NCBI GenBank assembly: GCA_022813625.1
Contig: JAKLMB010000007.1
Span: 372,001-436,000, forward strand
DNA: 64,000 bases
Reading direction: 5' to 3'
Source of the DNA: Aaosphaeria pasadenensis
Taxonomy: Eukaryota > Ascomycota > Dothideomycetes > Pleosporales
Position 1 is the stretch's first letter; each line of letters opens with the position of its first letter. The translations under genes and the position numbers were made by a program. Positions 23,433-34,566 of the stretch are shown here, one piece after another. The notes beneath the pieces were generated by a model, which did no database searches, was not told where the DNA came from, and was given only the letters and a program-made list of their open reading frames with translations.

Positions 23433-24687
23433 CTACAAGAAAATTTGGATCATCGCGCTTCTATGGGCAAGTTTCTTCCCGCAACCTTCGACAACACATT
23501 CCTTGAACGTTTTCAGTTGTGATGTTGAAGCCTTTTCCTTGCCTTTCGCACTCCGTTTAGAAGAGTGCCGGTTCGCTGTACATTCGCCACAGTAAACCTA
23601 ATAAAATATTAGCATATGTTCGTGAATCTACGTGATGGGGATGGACGTACATGACCACAGGCTTTGTTAATCCACACCTGTTTCTTGAGGTCGGATTCTC
23701 CCAAACACAGTTCATCTTCGCAATTCGGGCACACTAGAGTATCTTCTTCCGCGACCGTCCTAGTGAACCCTTCAGGTGCAGGTGGCGGCGCATCGTACGT
23801 TGGAGGTGTTGGAGTAGGTGCGTTCCCTCCCAGGCCCAAATCAAATCCGACTTCGTCAAAGTTCATCATAGGAGGTACAAATCCAACGTGAATTCGTGCT
23901 CCGACTCGTCGCCGTGGTGGGTGGACAGGTTGTTGCCTTCCAGCGTTCCGAAGATGTGCTCGCAAGTGAGCAAAAGAGCGTTGTGAAAATTGCTCATTCT
24001 GCAATAGCCCCTGGAAGACTCCCACCATCACATCTAGGTGTTGCCTGGCCTGCATTATCCTCCGCTCAGCCGGCACCGGCGCTGAACCCGTTATTTCCAC
24101 GTCGTCATCTGGGGAGGGTTGGCGAAGCACAGGCGAGATGCGGCGAGAAGATAGGAACTCGATCTCGGGCGAACCAAAGGTGGGAGCTGGGGGGCGCGCA
24201 TCCTCCTCATCAATATCTATTATCTCCCTGGAGAATCGTGGCGGTCGCTGTGCTGGGACCTCCTGGTGGCCATTTCGAGCAGAGGGTCCTGGTTCATCAG
24301 ACGTCAGATCGATGAAATCTGGTTGAGGTGATGCTGTGTGCTGCAGCGGAGCGGGGCGCCGAAAATCGAATCCATCGCCAGGAAATCTTCGTATTCGCTC
24401 TGGTGGCATGTTGTGGAGGCCAGGAAGAGGCGGCAAATGCAAGCCAGAATGCTGAGGCCGTGAAGAGTCGGCACTCATTGAGGGTTCGCGAGATGTGGAA
24501 AGGCGGCGCAAAGAGCCCCAATTTTGCTGTGATGAGGAGCTCTCATTCTCCATTTGCGCGTGGGACCGCTGCAGTGGTGTTGGGTCAGCCAAGGGTCATC
24601 GATAGTACAGAACGGCGGCACCGGTGCCCCGAGGACGAAACCTACCTTTTGTCTGTGCAGATATCCAAAGTTGATATCCCCATCCAT
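23433..24687 (-). CDS. RING-type zinc-finger protein with SUMO-interacting motifs, 374 aa; candidate SUMO-targeted ubiquitin ligase
   Basis: Three minus-strand exons: 24646-24687 (14 residues, MDGDINFGYLHRQK), 23651-24568 and 23433-23597, all in phase 0. The N-terminal two thirds looks disordered and carries several SUMO-interacting-motif-like stretches within 76 residues: FIDLT (99-103, followed by Ser-Asp-Glu), IIDID (130-134, followed by acidics), IEFL (150-153) and VEIT (171-174, preceded by Asp-Asp-Asp). The C-terminus has a RING-like set: Cys294-x2-Cys297, Cys318-x-His320-x2-Cys323-x2-Cys326, then after a ~27-residue basic insert Cys354-x4-Cys359. The last zinc pair is wider than the usual C-x2-C. 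A SIM cluster plus C-terminal RING is the plan of RNF4/Slx8-type ligases. That role is inferred, and the first exon is the weakest part of the model. Confidence 0.8.
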
Positions 24688-25834
24688 GCCTGAGAGATGG
24701 GAGGGGACAGAGACGAAAGGTGAAAAGAGAGTACGAGGATGTTGTTGGTGGGTAGCGAGTGGGTAGGTGGGTGGGAGGTTGAGAGTGAAGGTTGTAAAAG
24801 AGGAGGTGGTGGTGGAGGCCGTGGTAGTGTTGGAGCGGCGGGCACGGGAGTAGACGAGGTATGGTATGGTGCTGGTACTTGTATGTGTGCGTGTAATTGT
24901 GTGATTGTTGGCTGTATGGAGCACACACTCTCTCTATTGTACTCGTTAGTGAATAGTAGTTCAAACGCAACATTAATGAAGTAATGTAGCGGATAGGGTT
25001 GTAGTAGTGTAGTAATGTAATGTTGAAGTAATACTCGTATCGTAACTACCTACCTACGGTATTCACTCTTTGTAATACTACCTGATAGAACCTACGAGTT
25101 GGTTTTGGCTGTGGCAAGGATGAAGGATGGATGGATGGGGCTTCCGTCCGACGTGAAAGTAGCAGCGAAACCGCGCTTCGGAAACAGTCCCTTTCACTGC
25201 ATTTCACCTGGACCTCCCGTAGTCACACCAACTCAACTAGCTATCCACTTATCCAGCTCAACAATATACTCCATAGAGGACGTTGCTGCTGCTAATGCTC
25301 CCATCCCCGTTGTCTCTTTCTGTCGACCTAAAACCTTCTTCTCGGGCCGCAACCCCATCATGGTTCGCCTCTGTCTTGCCGCCTGACCTCCCGGATAGAG
25401 TAGAGGCGAGACGGACAAGACGGGCGAGACGAGTTCAGACACGCAGCTCGCGATCCTGGCAGCGACCTGTAATTCGCAGGCGCCCTGGCACGCCTGGCTT
25501 GTTATTGCTTCTTCCCTTCAAATCATGGCTTCACCTGTCAATCCGAAAAAGAAACGTGACGGTGCATTAGGAAGGACGTCCTTGTGTTCCTTGCTATCTC
25601 AAAAGAAGTTATTTATGTTACACAATCATTACGCCTTTCCTCAAAAAAAAAATCCGAACAATCAAAGGAAAGCCCTCAGCTGTGCTATAAGCTGTGCTAT
25701 CAGGGCCATCCGGCTCCACCTCGAAGCGACCGATCAGTGCCGCAATTGCTTTTTCCGTGACCCAACTTTATTTCTAGATTACAAGTCACCATTATTCAGG
25801 GTATAGCTCTAATCCACTCCAGCTGTTTTCTTTG
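24688..25834. other. Intergenic; promoter and leader of the RING gene, 3' flank of PRP19
   Basis: The part next to the RING gene (24760-24930) is purine-rich on the plus strand, so its mRNA leader would be pyrimidine-rich. One octamer TACTCGTA lies at 25032-25039, and a run of nine A's is near 25645. The ORFs of 90-150 codons here are low-complexity and not supported. Confidence 0.5.
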
Positions 25835-27309
25835 TTAAGCAGCGCCCAGAACGCTCAAACCACCTTCTGGGGTCAGGGCGAGTAACGAAGTCGCATTCGC
25901 TCCCCAAGCAACGTCAGTCGCTGCCACAGCCTTGCGCAAAGGCTCCGACCAGATCTTCGAGGATTTCGTGTACTGTTGCACAGACACACTGCCAGAACCT
26001 GCCGTTGCCAAGAATTGGCCAGTGTAGTCCCAGCGAATGCTATCCACGGGACTACCAACGTCGAGCACCTTGATAACAGCCTGCTTTCGCAAGTCCCAAA
26101 CCGAGACAGTAGTCGAGCCCTTCTCAGCCGTTGCGAACCATGTTCCGTTCTCGGAGAAGGAAATGCTGCGAACTGGTCCGCCAACCTCAAGCACCGCCAT
26201 GGAAGTGCCAGCTTTGACATCGAAGATTCGAATCTTCCCGTCAGTGCTACCCGTGAAGAAGAGCAATCCATCAACATGGAAAGCGCAACACGAAATTGAA
26301 GCCTCGGTATACGATTGGGCGACCACCTTGAAGGTAGATAGGTCATGGTAAATGAAGCGCTTGTCGGAACCAGCTGAGGCAAGGATGGCTTTGCTTGGGT
26401 GCAAGGCAATGGAAGTAACTGGCCCGGCATGTGAACCAAGTTCCGCAATCTCTGTGCCGTCCTCGAATATCTTAACTGTGCCAGATGCCGTCGCAACCAC
26501 GGCGCGGGATCCCCACCACGTCGTGGCTGTGACTGGGGAGCCAGCCTTCAATGTATGCACGATATTTTGCTGCGACAATGAGTAGACACCTGCAACACCG
26601 TCGCTTCCTCCAAATAGAGCCAGGTCGCCCGTCTCGTCGACAGAAACGGCAGAGCTGCCGGGATACAGGGACTCGGTGGATGTTGTCGGCTCATAGGTTG
26701 CGACGTCTTCGCCAGTTGCCCACCCTTCAGGGATCGGTCTCTTGCGACGAGTTGCGAAAAGCCTGTGGTATCTCGATTAGTGAATGCATCGAAGTGAGTA
26801 ATGAAAAACACATACTGTTGCTGAGTCTCGTCAACCTTCGCGGCCAGCTCGTCGGGGAGAGCCTGGCTGTCCACTTCCATGGAATCGCCGCCTGCCGCAC
26901 CTCCGGTCACAGTAACACTTGACAAAGCCTGTCTAGCATCGTCCCTCTCTTGAGTAAGCCTTGCGATCACTCTGGTTGCTGCGTCATTGTGGTAAAGCGC
27001 TGTGCTGAGTTCCTGTCGGGTCTGTGCAAGCTGCTGCTTGAGTGTGAACGTCTCGAGGACAATCGCGTCCCATTCACTTTGAAACGCGTTCAAAAGGGAT
27101 GGAATTGATGTGAAATTCGGCGCTCGAGGGGTGACAATGCGTGGCGATTTGAGTTCAATGAGGTCGTCAACGGTAAGGTCTTCGCCCGTTACAGGATCGG
27201 TGTGGTGTTCTGCAATATGTGTCTCGATCAGACGTCTCTCGAAGACGTTTCCGCTTTTACGCGAGGCGACGGGCGCCTGGGGAGCTTCTCCGGAGATTGC
27301 GCACAGCAT
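25835..27309 (-). CDS. PRP19: Pre-mRNA-processing factor 19 (U-box ubiquitin ligase), 473 aa
   Basis: Core subunit of the spliceosomal Prp19 (NineTeen) complex; a nuclear E3 ubiquitin ligase needed for spliceosome activation and also DNA repair. Two minus-strand exons, 26816-27309 and 25835-26762, with a 53-base intron. Domain order matches the family: N-terminal U-box (MLCAISGEAPQ, then DPVTGEDLTVDDLIEL), a coiled-coil tetramerisation helix (LKQQLAQTRQELSTALYHNDAATRVIARL), a linker ending at RRKRPIPEGWA, and a seven-bladed WD40 domain with blades such as HPSKAILASAGSDKRF and STTVSVWDLRKQAV. The length is normal for fungi. The ATG opens directly into the U-box, as in other Prp19 proteins. Confidence 0.97.
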
Positions 27310-28133
27310 GATGTCGTCGTCGACCGGCTATGTTGGTTGGTTGAAAGCTTCACATTCACCTAGCCATGATGTTTTTCTGGGGGCGGCCATACGTTGAGCC
27401 GAAGTGTAAGGCTAGCTATCATGGGATTAGCGTGGTTATGGTTACTTTCACCACGACCGACCACTACGAGACCAGAACACTGTTGACTGTTCACTGAACC
27501 GTCACACTGTCACGTCTATCTCATCTTTCTAATGATACCTAGGTAGTTAGGCAGGCTTCTGCCTGTTTGTTTATTTACTTACGTCGACTTGTTGACGACT
27601 TCTCCGGTCATGCCACAACAGACCTGCATGCTCCATTATATTCTCATGCTTACGTCGACCTCAGAATCATAGTAATATCGACTCCAATGTTTAGTCGACG
27701 CGAGCTATACCATCGGTTGGTGATCAATTTTAACTCTCCCATGATTTCACAGAAGCTTGGATTATCTGCTATTCCGCATTTCTCGCACGTCCTCAACCGA
27801 CAACGTGCCGCTCTTGTGCAGTACATACAGCAGGGCGCAGAGTAGAGTATCCGACTATTCACCAATGTCTACACGCAGCTTCACGATACCTTCCTAAAGC
27901 ATCACTTCGCCGGCGATAGCTTCATTTCATACCAGAGACCGCTCAGGAACGAGGATGGGCCAGCTTGATGCTTGAATATTTCCGTGACCAATGCAATGCC
28001 GGATCTGTTCTGATTGGACAACACTCGGCCCGCCCCATACTTTCCTCATCTCCCTGTAGGTGCATTAGTCGCAATTTACATGTCCCTCTATCCAGAATCA
28101 TCACGTCACAAACCTCTCCGGTACTTGATACAG

Positions 28134-28344
28134 CCCCGCATCAGCTTCTTATGTATCCGTCTTCGCCAGATATTTTGCTCCTATTGCGGTTTGCAATTGT
28201 GCATTCGCAACGGCATCTTGCAGAAAGCCACAACTTTAGTCTATCTCGGAGTTCTTTTAACTTCTGGTCGAGGCCTGCGGTCATGTATTGAAAGGGACGA
28301 ACGTCCGGGGACAGATCAGCAGAGCTGCGGGCCAGGTTGCGGGG
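28134..28344. promoter_or_regulatory. Three SYGGRG-type hexamers (possible CreA sites) upstream of the alpha-glucosidase
   Basis: CCCCGC at 28134-28139, CCGGGG at 28305-28310 and GCGGGG at 28339-28344 fit the CreA/Mig1-type consensus SYGGRG on one strand or the other, 175-385 bases before the start codon. Carbon catabolite repression of secreted alpha-glucosidases is known in fungi. The motif is short and common, so this is weak evidence. Confidence 0.35.
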
Positions 28345-28440
28345 ATATTGTGGGTAGCCCATAGAATGAGCCAAAGACTTGGTCGGAGACACGTTGTGAC
28401 CATCTCTAGAAGCAATAATGACATGTGCGTGCCTACCAAG

Positions 28441-28450
28441 ATATAAATAT
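28441..28450 (+). promoter_or_regulatory. TATA box of the alpha-glucosidase gene
   Basis: ATATAAATAT lies 69-78 bases before the start codon at 28519, a normal fungal position for a short 5' leader. Confidence 0.6.
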
Positions 28451-28518
28451 CGCCATGTTCCCCCCAAGTCTCGTCTACCCGACATTGTTACGTCGAGTAA
28501 CCAGACTCACGTTGCACC

Positions 28519-31402
28519 ATGTTTCTCAAAGGCTTCACGCTACTGGGCCTTGCGCTCGCCACCTATGGACGTGGGATTTCTGTCCGCCGTCAAAGCCAAT
28601 CGCTCGAAGACTGCCCGGGATACGCTGCCTCCAATGTCCAGGATGACGGGTCCAAGATTACTGCAGATCTTACCCTCGCTGGTGCAGCGTGCAACGTGTA
28701 TGGAGAAGACATCTCCAATCTCAAATTGGAAGTTGAATACCAGACTGGTCTGTAGTCCTTGATCGTCAATTGTTTCACTATTTCGTAGAGCTAATTGAAC
28801 CCCAGAAAGCCGACTCCATGTCAAAATATACGATGCCGATGAGCAAGTGTATCAAGTACCTGAAGAAGTATTCCCTCGCCCAGTTAGCAAGGACACCGAC
28901 CCATCAGACTCTGCATTGGAGTTCACATGGGTAGAGAAGCCTTTCTCATTTGCAATTCGTCGAAGGGATAGCAACGAGACTCTTTTTGATACTTCTGCAG
29001 CTAGTTTCATCTTTGAGTCACAGTATCTACGCCTTAGAACAAGCCTTCCAGAGGCACCTCATCTTTACGGATTGGGAGAACATACGGATCCGTTTCATCT
29101 AAATACAACTAATTACACCAGAACGGTAAGTGTCCCCATCAACTTCCGCAATCAAGACTCTCAGTCTGCAGTGTATTGTTGCACGTGCTTACCTATGATA
29201 GCAATGGAACCGAGATGCATATGGTACACCTGAAGGCCGCAACTTGTATGGGCACCATGCAATTTACTTCGATCATCGAGGTGCAAACGGCACTAATGGT
29301 GTTTTCTTGCTCAACTCCAATGGTATGGATATCAAGATTGACGACACTGATGGACAATTCCTCGAGTACAACACTCTTGGTGGAATTGTTGACCTCTATT
29401 TCTTTGCCGGACCCACTCCCAAGGAAGTGAGCGCACAATATGCTGAAGTTGCCGGATTCTCAGCGATGCAGCCTTATTGGGGACTCGGCTTCCACCAATG
29501 CAAGTACGGTTATAGAGACGTGTTCCATGTCGCTGAGGTTGTTGCAAACTACTCGGTCGCCAATATTCCCCTCGAGGTACGGGTACTCAGACATTCATTC
29601 GAGCAAGCAACTAATTCATATTAGACAATGTGGACAGACATTGACTATATGTACTTGCGCAAAGTCTTCACTCTGGATCCAGAACGATTCCAGTTGCCAC
29701 TTGTACGCCAGTTGGTCGATCATCTTCACGCACACCAACAACACTACGTTGTAATGGTGGATCCTGCCGTTTCGACAAGAGATAACGACGCCTACTCGAA
29801 GGGTGTTGAAGCTAACATCTTCCATCAATATGAGAATGGCTCACTGTTCCAGGGTGTTGTATGGCCGGGGTTTGTTCTACTTATTCCTCTAACGAAGTCT
29901 CGTCTAACGTGTCTTCCAGACCTACTGTCTTCCCTGACTGGTTCCATCCAGACACTCAGAAATACTGGGATGATCAATTCCTCCGCTTCTTTGACGCAGA
30001 AACGGGTGTGGATATTGATGCTTTATGGATCGATATGAATGAAGCAGCTAACTTCTGTCCCTTCCCTTGCGCTGATCCAGACGGTTTCGCTGAGGAAGCC
30101 GGCAATCCTCCTGACCCACCACCAGTCCGTAACAACTCCGCAAGGCCTGCGATACCAGGTTTCCCTCAGAACTTCCAGCCCACCATCCCAACGAGAAGAT
30201 CTCTGACTCGAAGGCAATATGAAACCGGGAAAGCTATTGGACTCCCCGGTCGTGACCTTCTCAATCCGAAATACACCATCGGGAACTTGGCTGGGTCGAT
30301 CAGTAATTTGACTGTTCGGACCGACATCATCAATTATGGTGGCTCGGCTCAATATGATACGCACAATCTTTACGGATCCATGATGAGTGTAGCCAGCAGA
30401 AATGCTCTTCTCGCCAGACGTCCAGGCAGGAGACCGCTTGTCATCACACGAAGCACCTTTGCCGGCGCCGGTGCCCATGTCGGAAAGTGGCTAGGCGACA
30501 ATCTTTCGCAGTGGGATCATTACCGAATCTCTATCGCTCAGATGCTGGAATTCGCAGCACTCTATCAGGTTCCGATGGTTGGAGCCGATGTATGCGGATT
30601 TGGAGGGAACACGACAGAAACCCTCTGCGCCCGTTGGTCGATGCTAGGTGCATTCTACCCCTTCTTCCGAAACCACGCTCAGAACGATGCTGTGTTCCAG
30701 GAGTTCTATCAGTGGCCAACCGTAGCCGAAGCTGCCCGCAATACCATTGCGATCCGCTACAGGCTTCTGGACTACATCTACACACACTTCCACCGACAAA
30801 GCACCACCGGTATTCCGCTACTTAACCCATTGTACTTCCTCTACCCAGAAGACTCCAACACCTTCACCATCGACTTGCAGTTCTTCTGGGGTGACGACAT
30901 TCTAGTCTCGCCAGTAACCGAGGAAAACTCCACCGCGGTCTCCATTTACCTGCCAAACGACACTTTCTACGATTTCTACACCCACGAAAAGGTCGAAGGC
31001 ACCGGCTCCTACGTCAATCTAACCGACGTCCCGTTCACCAAGATCCCTCTCCACGTCCGAGGCGGAAGCATCATCGCACTACGCGCCGAAAGCGCCAACA
31101 CGACCACCGAGCTCCGAAAGCAGGACTTTGTACTTTGGATTGCGCCTAATGCCACTGGCCACGCATCTGGGTCGCTGTATTTGGATGAGGGCGATGCTAT
31201 CGATCAGCCAGAAACGTCGGAGATCCAATTTACTTACGATAATGGATCCTTCAAGATGACGGGGTCGTTTGGATATCGTACGGATAATGTCATTGCGGAT
31301 ATCACGATCTTGGGCCAGCCTCAAGCTCCTAAGGTGTCTCTTCTCCAGGAGGCTATTCCGTTGACAGAGGAGTGGAGTCGAGATTTGGACGTGAAGTGTT
31401 GA
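28519..31402 (+). CDS. Secreted alpha-glucosidase, glycoside hydrolase family 31, 883 aa
   Basis: Releases glucose from the non-reducing ends of maltose and starch fragments outside the cell. Five exons: 28519-28747, 28806-29125, 29202-29576, 29625-29869 and 29920-31402. Signal peptide: MFLKGFTLLGLALATYG. The N-terminal domain has LYGLGEHTDPFHLNTTNYTRT. The barrel carries MWTDIDYM, the nucleophile Asp at about residue 428 in WIDMNEAANF, and the acid/base Asp at about 583 in WLGDNLSQWDHYR. C-terminal beta domains follow (FFWGDDILVSPV, PLHVRGGSI). Many NxT/S sites are present. Two donors are weak (GTCTGT at 28748, GTTTGT at 29870), but the joins restore conserved residues. The promoter has a TATA box and possible CreA sites. 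Confidence 0.95.
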
Positions 31403-32125
31403 AATGGTTGCTACAATGCCATGATATTCTGTCAAGAAGGCTTATGTGCCGAGTAAAAGAGCAACTAGCTATACAACTGTATTATTGTGTACATACATGT
31501 AGTTAGCATGAATGATTTTACAGTCTGTGTCTAATTACCAATGATTTAAGAGCGATTCGTGGGAATTACAGCATGCATCTATCATTCTCTTGTAAACCCG
31601 CCAATTCATTCTAGATGGACTTGGTATCAACGTATTTACTTCTGTGTAGTTTGGCGTGTTGTGGTATCAGACCCATCTTGTGCCTTGCATATTATGTCAT
31701 ACATACGAGATCTTTTACTATAGAGCAGTCTTATCAATAGACATACTGAGTACGAAAGGTTGTGTACTCTCGTTTCATAAGTCTTCTATCGCATAGACGT
31801 CCTGTTGTGGCGGTATGTTATAAGCAATAATCTTTGCTTGTAGCCATAGGTTCGTTCCACTGAAACGGCCAGGTCTTATAGTCACCTTCGTAGTTTGACC
31901 TCCATAAGTTAAATCTACTGCTCTGCACATAAATCGTGTTTGAAACAGTCCACACGTCGTCAAAGACAGCAACAATATTCCTTCCCGTCTAGGAAAGGTC
32001 ATTGATATATACCTTGTTCATCCCCGCATATGCTTCGCTACCGCTTAAAGTCAACCCACCGTCTCACCTGCAGACCGACAAACCACTTCACTCTTTCATT
32101 GTTGGAGTTACACGAACCGTCGAGT
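31403..32125. promoter_or_regulatory. Intergenic; 3' flank of glucosidase, promoter of P450
   Basis: A/T-rich, no gene supported. A TATATA element at about 32004-32010 lies ~115 bases before the P450 start. An upstream in-frame ATG at 32030 would add 32 residues before the membrane anchor and is less likely to be used. Confidence 0.5.
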
Positions 32126-33781
32126 ATGGTTTCAGCTGACTCTATGTTCGGCATATTGTCGACATCAGTGTGTGTCGGGATCCTCTTTGTGGTCTTCAAG
32201 ATCATCCAACGCTTGTTCTTACATCCTTTATCAGGCGTCCCGGGGCCCTGGTATGCTGCCATATCGACATTCTATGAGTTCTGGTGGAACTGTATCCAAG
32301 ACGGGAGGTACATGTTTGAGATAACCCGAATGCATGACGTATACGGTAGGAACCCTCGATCTCTTCTACATAGATAATCACACAGTTTGTCTGACGCATT
32401 GCAGGCCCTGTAGTACGCATCAATCCGTGGGAAGTTCACATCCGCGACCCAGCGTACTACGACACACTGCTTTCGAATCCGCGCGTGGAAAAAGATCCTT
32501 TCTATTATGGCGGTTTCGGCACACCTAACTCATCAGTGACAACTGTGCCAGTACCTCTACACAAAATCCGCCGTGGCGCCGTAGCTCCTTTCTTCTCGAG
32601 GGCCAACGTGAGCAAACTTGAGCCTCGAACTTTAGCTCACGTTAAACAGCTCTGTGAGAGGGTAAGGGAGCACCAGACGGATGGTAAAGTCGTGGATCTC
32701 TCGAATGCTTTTCGATGTCTTGCAACGGATGTGGTTACTGATTATGCGGCGCCGACGACGAGGAATTATCTAGCGCATGAAGACTTCGCTGCGAAGGAGA
32801 ATGGGACGTTGAGGGGTACGTCGGTTTTGATTCACTGGAATAGACATATCCGGTTCACGTTCCCTCTGGTGAGGGCGATTCCTCGATGGTTTGTCGCTTT
32901 GTTCGACAAGACAGGTGCGAGTGTCGCGCTGATAGATAATCAAGCGGTAAGTCATCCCATGACTGGTGAAGATCATCAGAAGTGACTGTAGTGAATAGGA
33001 ATTGCTGTCTCAAGCTGAGGCGGCGGTCTCGAAGAGGATCGATAAGGACACTCCGACTGTTCTAGGCGCTATAGTCACAAATCCTAGCCTTTCTGCAGCG
33101 GAGAAATCCCTCCAGCGCGTGTTCGACGAAACAGTTGTCCTGATTGGCGCCGGCACTGAAACCACAGGCATCACTCTGACTGTCCTGACATATCATGTCT
33201 TAGCGAACCCGAGTATCCTCCAGTCTCTGAAGGCTGAACTCGACAAAGCAGCTGCGGAGCGCGGTGTCGCAAAGGAAGACTACCTCACAAGTAAGACAGT
33301 CGAGTCTCTTCCGTATCTACAAGCTGTGTTGAAAGAAGCACTCCGCATGGGGACATCAGTATCTGGTCGCTTACCTCGACGACATCCCACGGAAACGCTG
33401 TCCTACACGGATCGAACCAATAAGAGGACATACACATTTCCTCCAAATACCACTATATCCATGTCACTACGAGACACCCATTTCGATCCAGAGATCTTCC
33501 CGGATCCAAACACCTTTAACCCTGATCGTTGGCTGATAGGGTCGAGAGAGGAGTTGGCCTGGAGAGAGAAACACATGGTTGCATTTGGCAAAGGGGTGAG
33601 GCAATGTGTGGGCTTGGAGCTGGCCAAGCAGGAAATCTTGTTAGGAATTGCGAATCTGTTTTGGCAGTTCGATATGGAGTTATTTGACACGGGATTGAGG
33701 GATGTAAGCACCGAACATGACTTCTTTTCACCGTTTGGGCCTGCGGACAGTAAAGGGTTGCGGGTAAGGGTCAAGGTGTGA
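32126..33781 (+). CDS. Cytochrome P450 monooxygenase, 514 aa
   Basis: Heme-thiolate oxygenase anchored in the ER membrane; substrate unknown. Three exons: 32126-32345, 32405-32946 and 32999-33781, with introns of 59 and 52 bases. An N-terminal membrane anchor (ILSTSVCVGILFVVFKII) is followed by the proline hinge HPLSGVPGPW. The I-helix oxygen motif is GAGTETT, the K-helix ExxR is EALR, and the PERF-like segment is FNPDRW. The heme-binding loop FGKGVRQCVG has its axial Cys at about residue 457. Overall it resembles the trichodiene-oxygenase-like group of fungal P450s (for example SNPRVEKDPFYYGGFG), a large group with mixed substrates. The start at 32126 has A at -3 and leads straight into the anchor. 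It has no biosynthetic partner gene nearby. Confidence 0.93.
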
Positions 33782-34566
33782 TTGGGTAGAGGTGATTCGA
33801 CGTATGAAATGCGATGAAAGCGGCAATCATTTCCATATAATCCATGGACCTTGTCCGTTCAGCTACTCGTATATACTCGTATCTACTCGTATCTACTCGT
33901 CCAAGAGGGACGATGGTGAGGTGAACAGAAATCGACACGGATCTAGCCAATCAGTAGAGAGTGTCGGTGATCACCGTGTGGAACGAGCCAAACAGACTGA
34001 AGGGATTTGGTGAATCCCCACGGAGCGTAGGTTGGTGATTAACACATGGCCAATTGTTGGAGGATGAACCTTGGAGGGAGTTGCATTGGTGTCACAATGG
34101 GTGCCTTTGGGTGGTGATACACAATGTAAGATGCTCACGTGCTCATCCAGGATTGGGGCACGGGGACCCAGTTATACCTTAATAATGGGGGGGCAGATCG
34201 CTAAACCCAATTGGTCGAATCCCTCCAGTGGCGTGGCTTTCGCGTTCTCTCTGTCTCTCTCCATCTCTACCTACGAGTAACTCACGAGCCCTGCGCCTGC
34301 ACCTGCCACCACCACCTTCTCCCACCAGGCAGACAGCCTTTCCTCTCTTTCACTCTCTCTCCCTCTCCCACTTGTACTCCTCGTTCCTTCTTAAACTTCG
34401 CTTCGCTATTCTTTGAAATACTTTTCTACACTCCTTCACAAGCGTTGCATTGTCTTTACATACAATTCTTGCGTATTCTACTCTGTACCCATCCTCATCC
34501 GCATCCACAAATTTTATCCCCGTACATCCCCCATACCCGCGATTATTGCTCACCCCATATCCATCC
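33782..34566. promoter_or_regulatory. Promoter and leader of DOT1
   Basis: Holds a 10-bp tandem repeat (33861-33900, listed separately), a further TACGAGTA at 34272-34279, and a strongly pyrimidine-rich stretch from about 34235 to 34400 that probably surrounds the transcription start. ORFs here are low-complexity. Confidence 0.5.
33861..33900. repeat. Four tandem decamers, consensus ATCTACTCGT
   Basis: Units AGCTACTCGT, ATATACTCGT, ATCTACTCGT and ATCTACTCGT in direct order. The period is one DNA helical turn, so the shared TACTCGT core faces the same side each time. It contains three of the recurring TACTCGTA octamers. Confidence 0.9.

Larger units (their letters stand above)
27310..28518. 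promoter_or_regulatory. Divergent promoter region of PRP19 and the alpha-glucosidase gene
   Basis: About 1.2 kb upstream of both genes. It holds a perfect palindrome TACCTAGGTA at 27536-27545 and, close to the glucosidase gene, a TATA box and several GC-rich hexamers listed separately. ORFs of 70-116 codons here have no coding support. Confidence 0.55.

Noticed and set aside
32030..32125. Upstream in-frame ATG for the P450
   Set aside because: It would put 32 polar residues before the membrane anchor; the ATG at 32126 leads directly into the anchor and has A at -3.
1516..33781. Secondary-metabolite biosynthetic cluster
   Set aside because: Dehydrogenases, a pump and a P450 are present, but no polyketide, peptide or terpene synthase and no pathway regulator. 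The P450 is separated by many housekeeping genes.
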